Part shown: one piece after another, positions 43,250 through 52,775 of the stretch | Layout: each line of letters begins with the position of its first letter | Numbering within the stretch: the stretch's first letter is position 1 | Source: CAVYXK01 sp963772445 | GTDB taxonomy: Bacteria; Pseudomonadota; Alphaproteobacteria; Acetobacterales; Acetobacteraceae | Length of the DNA stretch: 64,000 nt | NCBI GenBank assembly: GCA_963772445.1 | Contig: CAVYXK010000003.1 | Coordinates: forward strand, 1 to 64,000 | Direction: 5' to 3' | Position numbers and translations under genes: made by a program | The notes under the pieces: model-generated | Told to the model about the DNA's origin: nothing | The model's database searches: none | What the model saw: only the letters and a program-made list of their open reading frames with translations

Positions 43250-44734
43250 ATGAAAGTGCTTTTTGTAACGAGCGAATTGGCCGATTTCGTCAAAACCGGC
43301 GGCCTTGGTGACGTATCGGCGGGCTTGTCGCGCGCTCTGCGGCGGCGGGGAGCCGACGTGCGGGTGTTGCTTCCCGGTTATCCAGGCGTGCTCGCCAAGT
43401 GCCGAGACTTGCGGATCTTAGGGTCGCTACCCGGCCGGGCGAGCATACCGCCGTGCCGCGTTGGCGCGGTGCGCCTCGCCGGTGGCCTGTCTGTTTATGT
43501 GCTGCTCGCGCCTTCGCTCTATGAGCGGCGGGGTAACCCTTATTGCCGGCCGGACGGCGCCGAATGGGCGGACAACGATTTGCGCTTCGCTCGCTTGGCG
43601 CTCGCCGCGGCGCAGCTCGCCCAGGGCCTAGGCGGCGTGGGGTGGCAGCCCGATCTCTTGCATGTCAACGACTGGCCCGGTGCCCTGGCGCCCGCCTATC
43701 TGCGCTGGGACAATGCTGCAATCCCGTGCCTGTTGACGGTCCACAACATCGCCCATCAGGGCGTGTTCAGTGCCGAACATCGCCATGCGCTGGGCATCCC
43801 GGAACATGCCTTCGACATCAATGGCGTGGAATTCAAGGGCAAGCTCTCGTTCCTGAAGGCCGGCCTCTACTATGCCGACCATATCTGCGCCGTCAGCCCG
43901 AACTATGCGCGCGAGATCACCACCGAGGCGTTTGGGGCCGGCTTGCACGGGCTGACCTCGGGCCTGACCGAGCGCGGACAGCTCAGCGGGATCCTCAACG
44001 GCATCGATGAGAGCTGGGATCCCAGCCGCGACCCGCACCTCCCGGTGACGTTCGATGCCGAGGACCTGCGCGGCAAATGGGCGACGGCCGAGACGGTTCG
44101 CATGGGACTTTGCCTTGCGCCCTCGGACGGGCCACTGTTCGGCGTGGTATCGCGCCTGGTGCCGCAGAAAGGGCTGGATATCGTGGCCAAGGCTGCGAAC
44201 GGCATTGTGCGCAACGGCGGGCAAATCGCGATCCTAGGCCTCGGGGAACCGGCGACCGAGCAGATGTTGAACAAACTGGCGCGCTCGCATCGCGACAATA
44301 TCGGCGTGCTGGTCGGGTTCAACGAGCCGATGGCCCGGCGCATTATCGGCGGCAGCGATTTCTGTCTCATGCCGTCGCGCTACGAGCCCTGCGCGCTGAC
44401 CCAGATGCAGGCGCAGCGTTACGGCACGTTGCCGATCGCGCACGCCACCGGCGGGCTTGCCGACACCATCGAAGACGGGGCGACCGGATTCCTGTTTTCG
44501 GACTTTTCTCCCAGCGGGCTCCTGGGTGCATGCGAACGTGCCTTCGCGGTGTTTGCCAACAAGCCGCAGCTCGCCAGGATGCGGCGGACCGCGATGTCGC
44601 GTCGATTCGGCTGGAATGCGCGAGCCGCCGAATATGCACGGCTCTATTGCCGGCTGACGGGCAAGCCTATTGCCGAGCCTGAGTCGCCGGTACGCAAGCC
44701 AGCCGAGCAGGAGCCGGTGCTGGCGGCCGCCTGA
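43250..44734 (+). CDS. glgA: Glycogen synthase (ADP-glucose type, GT5)
   Basis: 494 aa, complete. ADP-glucose-binding KTGGLGDVSAGLSRAL near the N-terminus, DLLHVNDWPGALAPAYL, LLTVHNIAHQGVFSAEHRHALGIPEHAFDI, and the C-terminal LVPQKGLDIVAKA with MPSRYEPCALTQMQAQRYGTLPIAHATGGLADTI including the catalytic-region Glu. It elongates alpha-1,4-glucan in the cytoplasm. The glgP gene at 24672 acts on the same polymer. It lies next to methylamine genes, which is an unusual neighbourhood. About 200 bp upstream is free of genes and should hold its promoter. Confidence 0.94.
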   Translation: MKVLFVTSELADFVKTGGLGDVSAGLSRALRRRGADVRVLLPGYPGVLAKCRDLRILGSLPGRASIPPCRVGAVRLAGGLSVYVLLAPSLYERRGNPYCRPDGAEWADNDLRFARLALAAAQLAQGLGGVGWQPDLLHVNDWPGALAPAYLRWDNAAIPCLLTVHNIAHQGVFSAEHRHALGIPEHAFDINGVEFKGKLSFLKAGLYYADHICAVSPNYAREITTEAFGAGLHGLTSGLTERGQLSGILNGIDESWDPSRDPHLPVTFDAEDLRGKWATAETVRMGLCLAPSDGPLFGVVSRLVPQKGLDIVAKAANGIVRNGGQIAILGLGEPATEQMLNKLARSHRDNIGVLVGFNEPMARRIIGGSDFCLMPSRYEPCALTQMQAQRYGTLPIAHATGGLADTIEDGATGFLFSDFSPSGLLGACERAFAVFANKPQLARMRRTAMSRRFGWNARAAEYARLYCRLTGKPIAEPESPVRKPAEQEPVLAAA

Positions 44735-44918
44735 CCCCGTCATGGCCGGCGAAGGCCAACCATCCACGTCTTTTCAGCGGACACCAAGATAAGACCTGCG
44801 CGCGCCTTCGCCGGTCACAACGAGAAGACCGTGGCGACGCGCCAGCAGCGGGCCCGATAGCATTGACACAAAGGACCAGGATGGCACTGTGCTCGATCCG
44901 AGCACGGAAGGGCATGCG

Positions 44919-45818
44919 ATGTGCGGAATTGTCGGCCTGTTCGCCAAGGATACGGCGCTGGAGGCTGAGCTCGGTGCACATCTGGCGACGATGCTCGCAA
45001 GCCTCAGCGATCGTGGACCGGACAGTGCCGGTTTTGCCGTTTACGCACGGCCGATCGACGATGCCGTGAAGCTGACGCTGCGTGGACCGGCGGGCTATGA
45101 TTTCGATGCGTTGGTCAACTCGTTGCGCGGGCGCCTGCCGGGGTTGATCAGCATCCGGCCGCGCGGCAGCCACGCGGTGCTGGCGGTGCCGGCCGCCGAA
45201 GAGTCGGCCGTCCGGGCGACGCTGGCGAGGCTCGCTCCTGAATTGGTGGTCGTCGGCACCGGACGCAGCATGGAGCTATTCAAAGAGGTCGGGTCGCCTG
45301 CCGAAGTGGCCCGCCAATTCCATCTTGAGCGCATGCAAGGATCACACGGCATCGGGCACACGCGCATGGCGACCGAGTCGGCGGTGACCATCGACGGCGC
45401 CCATCCTTATTCAACCGGGCCGGACCAGTGCCTGGTGCACAATGGCTCGCTGTCCAATCACAACCAGGTCCGCCGCGAGCTTCGCCGCCTGGGCTATCGG
45501 TTCGCCACCGAAAATGATACCGAGGTGGCAGCCGCCTATCTGTCGGCAAAGCTGCACGCCGGCCTGTCGCTACAAGCGGCGCTGCAGGGATCGCTGCGTG
45601 ACCTTGACGGGTTCTACACCTTCGTCGTCGGCACCGAGACCGGCTTCGCCGTGTTGCGCGACCCGATCGCCTGCAAACCGGCTGTCATGGCGGAGACCGA
45701 CCGTTTCGTCGCATTCGGCACCGAGTACCGTGCGCTGGTGGACTTGCCAGGCATCGACCAGGCGCGGGTATGGGAACCGGAGCCGGCGACCGTGTACGTC
45801 TGGGACCGTCGCTCGTGA
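44919..45818 (+). CDS. mgsA: N-methylglutamate synthase subunit A (class II glutamine amidotransferase)
   Basis: 299 aa. The N-terminal nucleophile Cys follows the initiator Met (MCGIVGLFAKD); SDRGPDSAGFAVY and GIGHTRMATESAVTIDGAHPY are glutaminase-domain signatures. In the N-methylglutamate pathway MgsABC transfers a methylamine-derived group from gamma-glutamylmethylamide or methylamine to make N-methylglutamate. I chose ATG 44919 because Cys must be the second residue. It overlaps mgsB through GTGA at 45815-45818. Confidence 0.88.
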   Translation: MCGIVGLFAKDTALEAELGAHLATMLASLSDRGPDSAGFAVYARPIDDAVKLTLRGPAGYDFDALVNSLRGRLPGLISIRPRGSHAVLAVPAAEESAVRATLARLAPELVVVGTGRSMELFKEVGSPAEVARQFHLERMQGSHGIGHTRMATESAVTIDGAHPYSTGPDQCLVHNGSLSNHNQVRRELRRLGYRFATENDTEVAAAYLSAKLHAGLSLQAALQGSLRDLDGFYTFVVGTETGFAVLRDPIACKPAVMAETDRFVAFGTEYRALVDLPGIDQARVWEPEPATVYVWDRRS

Positions 45819-46522
45819 CACAATCCGGCTTCGCGCGCGCGTTCGACCTGGCGACGGCGAGCGTACGCGAACTGAACCAAGCGCTGCATGATATCGGCCC
45901 GAACACCAATGCGACTCGCTGGCAGGTATTGAATCCGCGCGGCCGGCACTCGCTCGCAGTGGGGATCGATGCTGATGTTACGATTGAAATCGATGGCCAT
46001 GCCGGATATTACTGCGCTGGGATGAACAAGCTGGCGACGGTGATCGTGCATGGCAATGTCGGAGTCGGCGTGGCCGAGAACATGATGTCCGGCTTCGTGC
46101 ATGTGCGCGGCGATGCCAGCCAGGCCGCGGGCGCGACTGCGCGTGGCGGCATGTTGGTGATCGACGGCAACGCGGCGGCGCGCTGCGGCATTTCGCTGAA
46201 GGGCGCGGATATCGTCGTGAAGGGCTCGGTCGGGCACATGTCCGCTTTCATGGCGCAGTCCGGCACCCTGCTGGTGCTGGGCGATGCCGGTGACAGCCTG
46301 GGCGATTCGATCTACGAGGCGCATCTCTATGTGCGTGGCGCAGTCGCCGGGCTGGGCGCGGATTGCATCGAGAAACCGCTGGCCGATCGCCATCGCGCCG
46401 AGGTGCATGATAAGCTGCGGCAGGCGGGACTGGCTTTGCAGGTCGACGTCGCAGAGTTCCGGCGCTATGGATCGGCCCGACAACTCTATCATTTCCATGT
46501 CGATCATGCGGATGCTTATTGA
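45815..46522 (+). CDS. mgsB: N-methylglutamate synthase subunit B (GXGXG domain)
   Basis: 235 aa starting at GTG 45815, overlapping mgsA by 4 bp. It is a repetitive beta-helix of the GXGXG type found at the end of glutamate synthase: YYCAGMNKLATVIVHGNVGVGVAENMMSG, VRGDASQAAGATARGGMLVIDGNAAARCGISLKGADIVVKGSVG. It is the structural subunit of the MgsABC complex. Its stop overlaps the mgsC start (TGATG). Confidence 0.87.
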   Translation: MTQSGFARAFDLATASVRELNQALHDIGPNTNATRWQVLNPRGRHSLAVGIDADVTIEIDGHAGYYCAGMNKLATVIVHGNVGVGVAENMMSGFVHVRGDASQAAGATARGGMLVIDGNAAARCGISLKGADIVVKGSVGHMSAFMAQSGTLLVLGDAGDSLGDSIYEAHLYVRGAVAGLGADCIEKPLADRHRAEVHDKLRQAGLALQVDVAEFRRYGSARQLYHFHVDHADAY

Positions 46523-47847
46523 TGGACGCCACGCCGGGCACACCGCCGCGCTTCTCGGCGACCTTCGATCCATATGTGCTGGCGGAAATCCGCCGCGCAG
46601 CCGCGACCGGCATTTATGACATCCGCGGTGCCGGGGCGAAACGCAAGGTGCCGCATTTCGACGACCTGCTGTTCCTCGGTGCCTCGATCAGCCGGTATCC
46701 TCTGGAAGGATACCGCGAACGCTGCGGCACCGATGTGCTGCTGGGCACAAGGTTTGCGAAACGGCCGATCGCGCTGAAAATTCCCATTACAATCGCCGGC
46801 ATGAGCTTCGGTTCGCTGTCGGCGCAGGCGAAGGAGGCGCTGGGTCGCGGCGCGAGTATCGCCGGTACCTCGACCACCACCGGCGATGGCGGCATGACCA
46901 ACGAGGAACGCACGCATAGCCGTACGCTTGTGTATCAGGTCCTGCCGTCGCGCTACGGCATGAACCCCGACGACCTGCGTCGCGCCGACGCTATCGAAGT
47001 CGTGGTCGGGCAGGGCGCCAAGCCCGGCGGCGGCGGCATGCTGCTGGGGCAGAAGCTGTCCGAACGCGTCGCGGAGATGCGGAGCTTGCCGACGGGCATC
47101 GATCAACGCTCCGCCTGCCGGCATCCCGACTGGACCGGGCCGGACGATCTGCAGATCAAGATCGAGGAACTGCGCGAAATCACCGACTGGGAGAAACCGA
47201 TATACGTGAAGCTGGGTGCATCGCGGCCGTATTACGACACCGCGCTGGCAGTGAAGGCGGGGGCCGACGTGGTGGTGATCGACGGTATGCAGGGCGGTAC
47301 TGCCGCGACCCAGGAAGTGTTCATCGAGAATGTCGGGATCCCAACGCTCGCAGCAATTCGCCCGGCGGTGCGCGCGTTGGAGGAGCTCGGCGTGTATCGC
47401 CAGGTTCAGCTTATCATATCGGGCGGCGTGCGCAGCGGCGCGGACGTGGCGAAGGCGCTGGCGCTGGGCGCCGATGCTGTGTCGATCGGCACCGCGGCCC
47501 TGGTGGCGCTCGGAGACAACGATCCGGCGCTGGAGGCGGAGTACCGCAAGCTCGGCACCACGGCCGGTGCGTATGACGATTGGCACGAAGGACGCGATCC
47601 GGCCGGCATTACTACGCAGGATCCGGAGTTGGCGGCGCGCCTCGATCCGGTGTCAGGCGGGCGGCGGCTGGCCAACTATCTCGCCGTGATGACGCTGGAG
47701 GCCCAGACGATCGCTCGTGCCTGCGGCAAGAGTCACCTGCAGAAACTCGAGCCCGAGGACCTCGTCGCGCTGACGATTGAGGCGGCGGCGATGGCCGGGG
47801 TGAAGCTGGCGGGCACCGACTGGATACCCGGACAAGGCGCAGCATGA
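46522..47847 (+). CDS. mgsC: N-methylglutamate synthase subunit C (FMN glutamate-synthase-like)
   Basis: 441 aa related to the FMN-binding synthase domain of glutamate synthase: ITIAGMSFGSLSAQAKEALGRGASIAGTSTTTGDGG, QGAKPGGGGMLLGQKLSERVAEMR, IDGMQGGTAATQEVFIENVGIPTLAAI, and ISGGVRSGADVAKALALGADAVSIGTAAL for FMN phosphate binding. Together with mgsA and mgsB this makes the three-gene synthase of the N-methylglutamate pathway. It is followed 9 bp later by the glutamine-synthetase-like gene. Confidence 0.9.
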   Translation: MDATPGTPPRFSATFDPYVLAEIRRAAATGIYDIRGAGAKRKVPHFDDLLFLGASISRYPLEGYRERCGTDVLLGTRFAKRPIALKIPITIAGMSFGSLSAQAKEALGRGASIAGTSTTTGDGGMTNEERTHSRTLVYQVLPSRYGMNPDDLRRADAIEVVVGQGAKPGGGGMLLGQKLSERVAEMRSLPTGIDQRSACRHPDWTGPDDLQIKIEELREITDWEKPIYVKLGASRPYYDTALAVKAGADVVVIDGMQGGTAATQEVFIENVGIPTLAAIRPAVRALEELGVYRQVQLIISGGVRSGADVAKALALGADAVSIGTAALVALGDNDPALEAEYRKLGTTAGAYDDWHEGRDPAGITTQDPELAARLDPVSGGRRLANYLAVMTLEAQTIARACGKSHLQKLEPEDLVALTIEAAAMAGVKLAGTDWIPGQGAA

Positions 47848-47856
47848 GGGGCGGCG

Positions 47857-49155
47857 ATGGCGATTGATCTGGCGGCCGAGGCGAAATCGCGCGGGATCAG
47901 GCATTTCCTGATCTCGTTCCTGGACCTGTTCGGCGTGATGCGGGCCAAGCTCGTTCCGGCCGCGGCTATCACGGAGATGCGCGAGGGCGCCGGTTTCGGC
48001 GGCTTCGCGACGTGGCTGGATATGACGCCGGCCGATCCGGACATGTTCGCCATCGCCGATTCCGACAGCCTGATCCAACTGCCATGGAAACCGGAAGTCG
48101 GCTGGTTGGCCGCCGACCTGCAGATGGCGCGAGCGCCGGTAGCGCAGGCACCACGGCTCGTGCTGAAGCGCGTTGTGGCAGAGGCGGAGAAGCGCGGCTT
48201 CGCGATGCAGACCGGCGTCGAGTGCGAGTTCTTCCTGATCGCGCCCGACGGCACCGCCATCTTCGACAGCACGGATAGGCAGCCCAAGCCCTGCTACGAT
48301 CAGTCCGCCCTGATGCGTCGCTACGAGGTGATCGCCGCGATCAGCGATGCCATGCTGACGCTGGGCTGGAGTCCGTATCAGACTGACCATGAGGACGCCA
48401 ACGGTCAGTTCGAAATGAACTGGCAGTACGCTCCCGCGCTGGTGACGGCCGATCGCCATGCCTTCTTCAAATACATGGTGAAGACGATCGCGGAGCAACA
48501 CGGCATGCGTGCGACTTTCATGCCGAAGCCGTTCGTCCATTTGACCGGTTCGGGCTGCCATGTTCATGTCTCGCTCTGGCAGAACGGGCGGAACCTGTTC
48601 GCCAACGCAGCGGGCGAGCTCGGGCTTTCCGATCTTGCATATTATTTCTTGGGCGGGTTGATGGCGCATGCCGAGGCACTGTGTGCGCTCACCAATCCGA
48701 CGGTGAATTCCTACAAACGCATCGATGCACCGATGACCGCTTCGGGCGCGACCTGGTCGCCGAATGCTGTCAGTTACGGCGGCAATAATCGTACCCACAT
48801 GATACGAATCCCCGATGCCGGCCGCTTCGAGCTGCGCCTCGCTGATGGCGCAGCGAACCCATATCTGTTGCAGGCGGGGGTATTAGCGGCAGGGCTCGAT
48901 GGCATTGCCGAACGGCGCGATCCGGGTCGACGGCTGGATATCAATATGTATACGCACGGACACACTGTACCTGAGGTAAGGCGGTTGCCGAAAAACCTCC
49001 TGGATGCACTGCGGGCATTTGCGGGTTCAGAGGTTCTGCGTCATGCACTCGGGGCAGAGTTCGCTGATGCGTATGTGAAGCTCCGGCAGCAGGAGTGGGA
49101 TGCATATTCGCACCATCTGACGCAGTGGGAGCGCGACACAACTCTGGATGTCTGA
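47857..49155 (+). CDS. gmaS: Gamma-glutamylmethylamide synthetase (type III glutamine-synthetase-like)
   Basis: 432 aa glutamine-synthetase fold: LISFLDLFGVMRAKLVPAAAI, GVECEFFLIAPDG (metal-binding Glu), EDANGQFEMNWQYAPAL, HLTGSGCHVHVSLWQNG, and VSYGGNNRTHMIRIPDAGRFELRLADGAANPYL (substrate Arg and Glu). GmaS joins methylamine to glutamate using ATP. The gene order mgsABC-gmaS supports this over ordinary glutamine synthetase. A large palindromic repeat follows its stop. The mgdABCD dehydrogenase genes normally found nearby are not in the window. Confidence 0.88.
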   Translation: MAIDLAAEAKSRGIRHFLISFLDLFGVMRAKLVPAAAITEMREGAGFGGFATWLDMTPADPDMFAIADSDSLIQLPWKPEVGWLAADLQMARAPVAQAPRLVLKRVVAEAEKRGFAMQTGVECEFFLIAPDGTAIFDSTDRQPKPCYDQSALMRRYEVIAAISDAMLTLGWSPYQTDHEDANGQFEMNWQYAPALVTADRHAFFKYMVKTIAEQHGMRATFMPKPFVHLTGSGCHVHVSLWQNGRNLFANAAGELGLSDLAYYFLGGLMAHAEALCALTNPTVNSYKRIDAPMTASGATWSPNAVSYGGNNRTHMIRIPDAGRFELRLADGAANPYLLQAGVLAAGLDGIAERRDPGRRLDINMYTHGHTVPEVRRLPKNLLDALRAFAGSEVLRHALGAEFADAYVKLRQQEWDAYSHHLTQWERDTTLDV

Positions 49156-49193
49156 TACCAGCGGCGTTTGCGGCGGACACTCGGACTCCTGAT

Positions 49194-49268
49194 GGCGGAA
49201 TGCGCTTCGCTTTCCGCCCTACGTTGCTATGCCGCTTCCGTAGGGCGGAAAGCGAAGCACATTCCGCC
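49194..49268. repeat. REP-like palindromic repeat, 30-base arms
   Basis: GGCGGAATGCGCTTCGCTTT... at 49194-49223 and its near-perfect complement at 49239-49268 (...GGAAAGCGAAGCACATTCCGCC) enclose a 15-base loop. One or two mismatches occur in 30 pairs. It lies 39 bp after the gmaS stop. Repeats of this wording are widespread in proteobacteria. It may act as a terminator or RNA 3'-end stabiliser for the methylamine operon. Confidence 0.8.
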
Positions 49269-49374
49269 ACTCGTCGCCGGTACGACGATTGAGGCGCTGC
49301 CGGCTAGCCCGCGTTCGCTGAGATGGGCCGGCACGAGGCTGGCCACGACCCGCGTGTGAATGCCGCTAGCCATT

Positions 49375-50046
49375 CTACCGTCCAGGGTCGAAGCCGAGGA
49401 AGCCGGCCGATGGAATGGGCGCGCCGCCATCTCCAGCGAACAGCCGGGGCGTCTGGATCGCCGCCGGCGATGGTGCCGCTGCCGCCCGCGCCAGCCTGGA
49501 GGGCCTTCGCTCGGCAGTGCGGGCAACTTTTCCACCGCCCACTCCCTTGCCGCCCGAGTGCAGGAGACCAACGGCCGATGTTGCGGAAGGCGCTGCCTCC
49601 CCGCCGCCCGCCGCCAGCAGCAGGAACGTGATATCGTTCCGCCCCAGATCGACCGATAGCTGCACCGGCGTCATGCCCAGCACATTGTGGCCGCTCAAGT
49701 CCGCCCCCCGAGTAACGGCGTCCTGAGCCGAGGCAAGATCACCGCGATTGATAGCATCGAACAACTCGTCGGTCGGGTTCATCGTGATCGGAGGCGTTGT
49801 CGCCGGCGCCGGCGCTGCCTTCGGCTGCGCTCCGGGTAGGCCGATCGGCGGGGGACGTGCGGGTCCCGCCTCCTGTGGCGGCGGTGTCCCGCCGATGGTC
49901 GGGGGGCCGGTGAATCCCTGAAAATTGCCGACATTCGGCGGCAAAGTGATCTGCGCCGCCGCAGGCTGTGCCAGCACGACGAGACCCGCCCAGACGGCCA
50001 TGAACCCGCCGCGGCGCAACACTGCGGACAACCCCTCGGACCTCAT
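49375..50046 (-). CDS. Secreted ankyrin-repeat-like protein, Pro-rich
   Basis: 223 aa from ATG 50046. Signal peptide (FMAVWAGLVVLAQPAAAQ), then a Pro/Gly-rich region (FTGPPTIGGTPPPQEAGPARPPPIG), then an ankyrin-like helix pair TDELFDAINRGDLASAQDAVTRGADLSGHNVLGMTPVQLSVDLGRNDITFLLLAAGG. The C-terminal 70 residues are low-complexity Ala/Gly/Pro. Only about two ankyrin units are present. Function unknown; probably periplasmic. It is 14 bp downstream of the tspO gene. Confidence 0.7.
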   Translation of the reverse strand: MRSEGLSAVLRRGGFMAVWAGLVVLAQPAAAQITLPPNVGNFQGFTGPPTIGGTPPPQEAGPARPPPIGLPGAQPKAAPAPATTPPITMNPTDELFDAINRGDLASAQDAVTRGADLSGHNVLGMTPVQLSVDLGRNDITFLLLAAGGGEAAPSATSAVGLLHSGGKGVGGGKVARTAERRPSRLARAAAAPSPAAIQTPRLFAGDGGAPIPSAGFLGFDPGR

Positions 50047-50060
50047 GCACCCTCCCTCGA

Positions 50061-50522
50061 TCAGCCCGGATTGAGGCAATAGAATCCGGCGTTGAGGTAA
50101 AGGGAATAGCCGGTCCCCAGCAAATAGGGAATCAGCGAGTAGGCGGCGACACGATCAATCGATGCGAAACGTCGGATCGTCAGGGCGATCAGCGGAATCA
50201 GCGTCAGCAACACTGCCGCGCCGAACGGCGGCCGGTGCAAGCCGAAGAAGGCCGGAGTCCAGAGCGCGTTAACCGCGAGTTGCCAGCCCCAGAGTCTCAG
50301 CGGCTGAACGCTGATCGAACGCCGCCAAACCAGCCACCCGCCGAGGCCCATCAAAACGCACAGAACGCCCCACACCGAGACGAATAGCCACTCGGGTGGT
50401 GTGCCCGGCGGGCGCGCAAGCGACAGGTACCAGACGCGCGCGCCGCGTGCCAACACGCTATCAGCGACGCAAACCAGCAAAGCCAACCCCATGAAGCCCA
50501 CCAGCGCGAAGGCCGGCGACAC
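50061..50522 (-). CDS. TspO/MBR family membrane protein
   Basis: 153 aa with five predicted membrane helices. The TspO signature region is WYLSLARPPGTPPEWLFVSVWGVLCVLMGLGGWLVW, followed by WQLAVNALWTPAFFGLHRPPFGAA and LIPYLLGTGYSLYLNAGFYCLNPG. The family binds tetrapyrroles and tryptophan-rich ligands and has been linked to porphyrin traffic and stress response. Some residues usually conserved at the tetrapyrrole pocket differ from classical TspO. Complete. Confidence 0.82.
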   Translation of the reverse strand: MSPAFALVGFMGLALLVCVADSVLARGARVWYLSLARPPGTPPEWLFVSVWGVLCVLMGLGGWLVWRRSISVQPLRLWGWQLAVNALWTPAFFGLHRPPFGAAVLLTLIPLIALTIRRFASIDRVAAYSLIPYLLGTGYSLYLNAGFYCLNPG

Positions 50523-50656
50523 CGGTGTCGAGGACCCCGGGGGTACGCCCCACCTATCTGGATCTGTTATCTGGAAGACACGATCCTTTCAAAGACGGTA
50601 CCTGCGGTTATGTTTGATGTAGGTGCTGAGATGCGGGCGTAAAACCCGTCCGTCGC

Positions 50657-52774
50657 TCACGTGCCCTCGCGCCGCCACGTCGCGATCAGCAGGCCCAGCA
50701 TAAGCGGCAACGCCGCCCAGGCCGGAAGCAGCCGGAGCGAGGCAACCCCAGTCACCAAATGGTCACGGCGACGCTCGAGTCCGATCCAGTCATTGCCCGA
50801 CGCCACGCGCCCCGCCTCCGTTCGTCGCAGGTCAGGCACGACGGGCGGCGCCCCGGGTCTGCCGGTGTCAAGCCAATGCACGCCGCCGCCGGACTCGCTT
50901 GCGAGCTTGCCCATTTTCGTTGCGGTCGCGCGCAGGTCGGCGATACCTAGCGGATTGGCCGCCCCCGCCGCGGCATAGGCGACCCGCAAGCCGTCGCTTA
51001 TCCGCCACACACCCGGCATGGCCGCCGGCAGGGTTGCCTTGGCCCGGCCGGGGCTGACCGTTTGCAGCGCGACAGTCTGCGTCTTGCCGTCCGGATCCGT
51101 CACGGTGATGCTGCCGGGTGGGCTGGCGTCAATGGATCGGCGCTCCACCATCAGCTTACCGTCCGCCACCCGCGCGGCGATCGCGTTCTCCTCGAGCTCC
51201 GGCTCTTTCATCAGCCAGTGCGCGATCCGGCGTAGCAGCTCAGCCTGCGGGCCGCCTCCCTGGTGGCCGCGCGACCACAACCAGATCTGATCGGACAGCA
51301 GCAAGGCGGTTCTGCCCCTGCCGACGCGATCCATGATCAGCAGCGGCTCGCCGTCCGGCGCGCTCATCAATACCTCGCCGTGCACGTCGACCGGCGTGAC
51401 GCGGCGGTACCACGACCCCCAGGTCGGGGTCGCGTCATGGCTACCCGCAGGGTTGGCACCGGCAAGCCCTTCGGTAACCGGATCGCGTGCTCCCATATCG
51501 GTGACACGTGGGCGGAACGCACCATCGACCACGGCGTCATATGGCGCCGGCATGGCCGGCAACACGTCACCCAGCGGCGTATCGGCCAGGCTGGCCGGGC
51601 TGGCGAACTCCGGCCCGACGCTCAGCAGCAACGCCCCGCCTTGCCGCACGTACTGGGCGATGTTGTCCAGATAGGGTAGGGGCAGCAACCCGCTGTTCTG
51701 GAACCGGTCCAGGATGATCAGGTCGAATTGATCGATCTTCTGCTGAAACAGCTCGCGCACGGGGAAGGCGATCAGCGACAGCTCGTTGAGCGGTGTGAGA
51801 TCGTCCTTCTCCGGCGGGCGCAGGATGGTGAAATGCACCAGATCGACCGCCGGATCGGATTTGAGCAGGCGCCGCCAAGTGCGTTCGCCCGGATGCGGCT
51901 CGCCGGAGATCAGCAGCACGCGCAACCGGTCACGCACGCCGTTGATCTCGACGACCGTGCGGTTGTTCAGCGTCGAGACCTCACTCGGCAGCTTGTCCGC
52001 CGACAGTTCGATCACGGTGGGCCCGGCACGGGTGATCGGCACATCGTAGGTCTGCGGCCGACCGACTGGCACGCTCTCCACGACGGGAGGGTCGCCGTCG
52101 CGGCGGATGGTGACTCGCGCGGCCTGCCCCTGGTCATTGGTGCCGAGGTCTTCTACCGCGAAGCGCAGCGTCACGCTCTTGCCGACGATGCCGAAGCTCG
52201 GTGCCTCAATGATCCGGATCCTACGGTCCACCTCTTCGCCCTTGGCGGGGATCAGCACGTTCAGCGGCGCGCCGCCAAGCGCGGGAGCCTGGGCATTGGT
52301 GGGAATGTCGTTGGCCTGGCCGTCGGTGATGGCGACGGTACCGGCGAAGCGCGCACGGGGGATGTCGGCCAGCGCCCGCTCGATCGCACCGAACAGCAGC
52401 GTGCCGTTGTCGCCGCTTTCGGGCACGTTGACGGTGCGCAGCTCGAGGTCGGGGAATTTCGCCGCCTGCTCCGCCAGAGCGGCGCGTGTTGCCTCGGCCA
52501 GACGGGCACGATCGCCGACCTGCATCGGGGCAGTCTGATCGACCACCATCAGCCCAATATCGGGCAGGCCTTCCCGCGTTTCCTGCACCAGCCGTGGCCC
52601 CGCCAGCCACAGCAGCAGCACGGCGAAGGCGAGGCTGCGCAGCACCGTCCCGCGGGCCCTCCGCCAAGCCGCGAGCAGAAGTCCGAGCACGCACAGTCCG
52701 GCCAACGCCGCCAACAGGTCGAGCGGGATCAGCGGGTCGAAACGTAGCGCGGCAATCGCCTGATGCAGTTCCAC
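50657..52774 (-). CDS. Large membrane protein of the MoxR/DUF58 cluster (glutamine-amidotransferase-like domain)
   Basis: 705 aa. Two N-terminal membrane helices (LLAALAGLCVLGLLLAAW, LRSLAFAVLLLWLAGPRLV), a large periplasmic part with VAITDGQANDIP (VWA-like), LRVLLISGEPHPGERTWRRLLKSDP and VRQGGALLLSVGPEFASP (class I amidotransferase-like fold), and a final C-terminal membrane helix (LLPAWAALPLMLGLLIATW). It is the last gene of the MoxR-DUF58-DUF4159 operon, 1 bp after the preceding stop. The role is probably in assembling or monitoring envelope components. Confidence 0.8.
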   Translation of the reverse strand: MELHQAIAALRFDPLIPLDLLAALAGLCVLGLLLAAWRRARGTVLRSLAFAVLLLWLAGPRLVQETREGLPDIGLMVVDQTAPMQVGDRARLAEATRAALAEQAAKFPDLELRTVNVPESGDNGTLLFGAIERALADIPRARFAGTVAITDGQANDIPTNAQAPALGGAPLNVLIPAKGEEVDRRIRIIEAPSFGIVGKSVTLRFAVEDLGTNDQGQAARVTIRRDGDPPVVESVPVGRPQTYDVPITRAGPTVIELSADKLPSEVSTLNNRTVVEINGVRDRLRVLLISGEPHPGERTWRRLLKSDPAVDLVHFTILRPPEKDDLTPLNELSLIAFPVRELFQQKIDQFDLIILDRFQNSGLLPLPYLDNIAQYVRQGGALLLSVGPEFASPASLADTPLGDVLPAMPAPYDAVVDGAFRPRVTDMGARDPVTEGLAGANPAGSHDATPTWGSWYRRVTPVDVHGEVLMSAPDGEPLLIMDRVGRGRTALLLSDQIWLWSRGHQGGGPQAELLRRIAHWLMKEPELEENAIAARVADGKLMVERRSIDASPPGSITVTDPDGKTQTVALQTVSPGRAKATLPAAMPGVWRISDGLRVAYAAAGAANPLGIADLRATATKMGKLASESGGGVHWLDTGRPGAPPVVPDLRRTEAGRVASGNDWIGLERRRDHLVTGVASLRLLPAWAALPLMLGLLIATWRREGT

Positions 52775-52775
52775 G

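Noticed and set aside
43628..44224. Minus-strand frame within glgA
   Set aside because: Antisense shadow; glgA has every expected motif on the plus strand.
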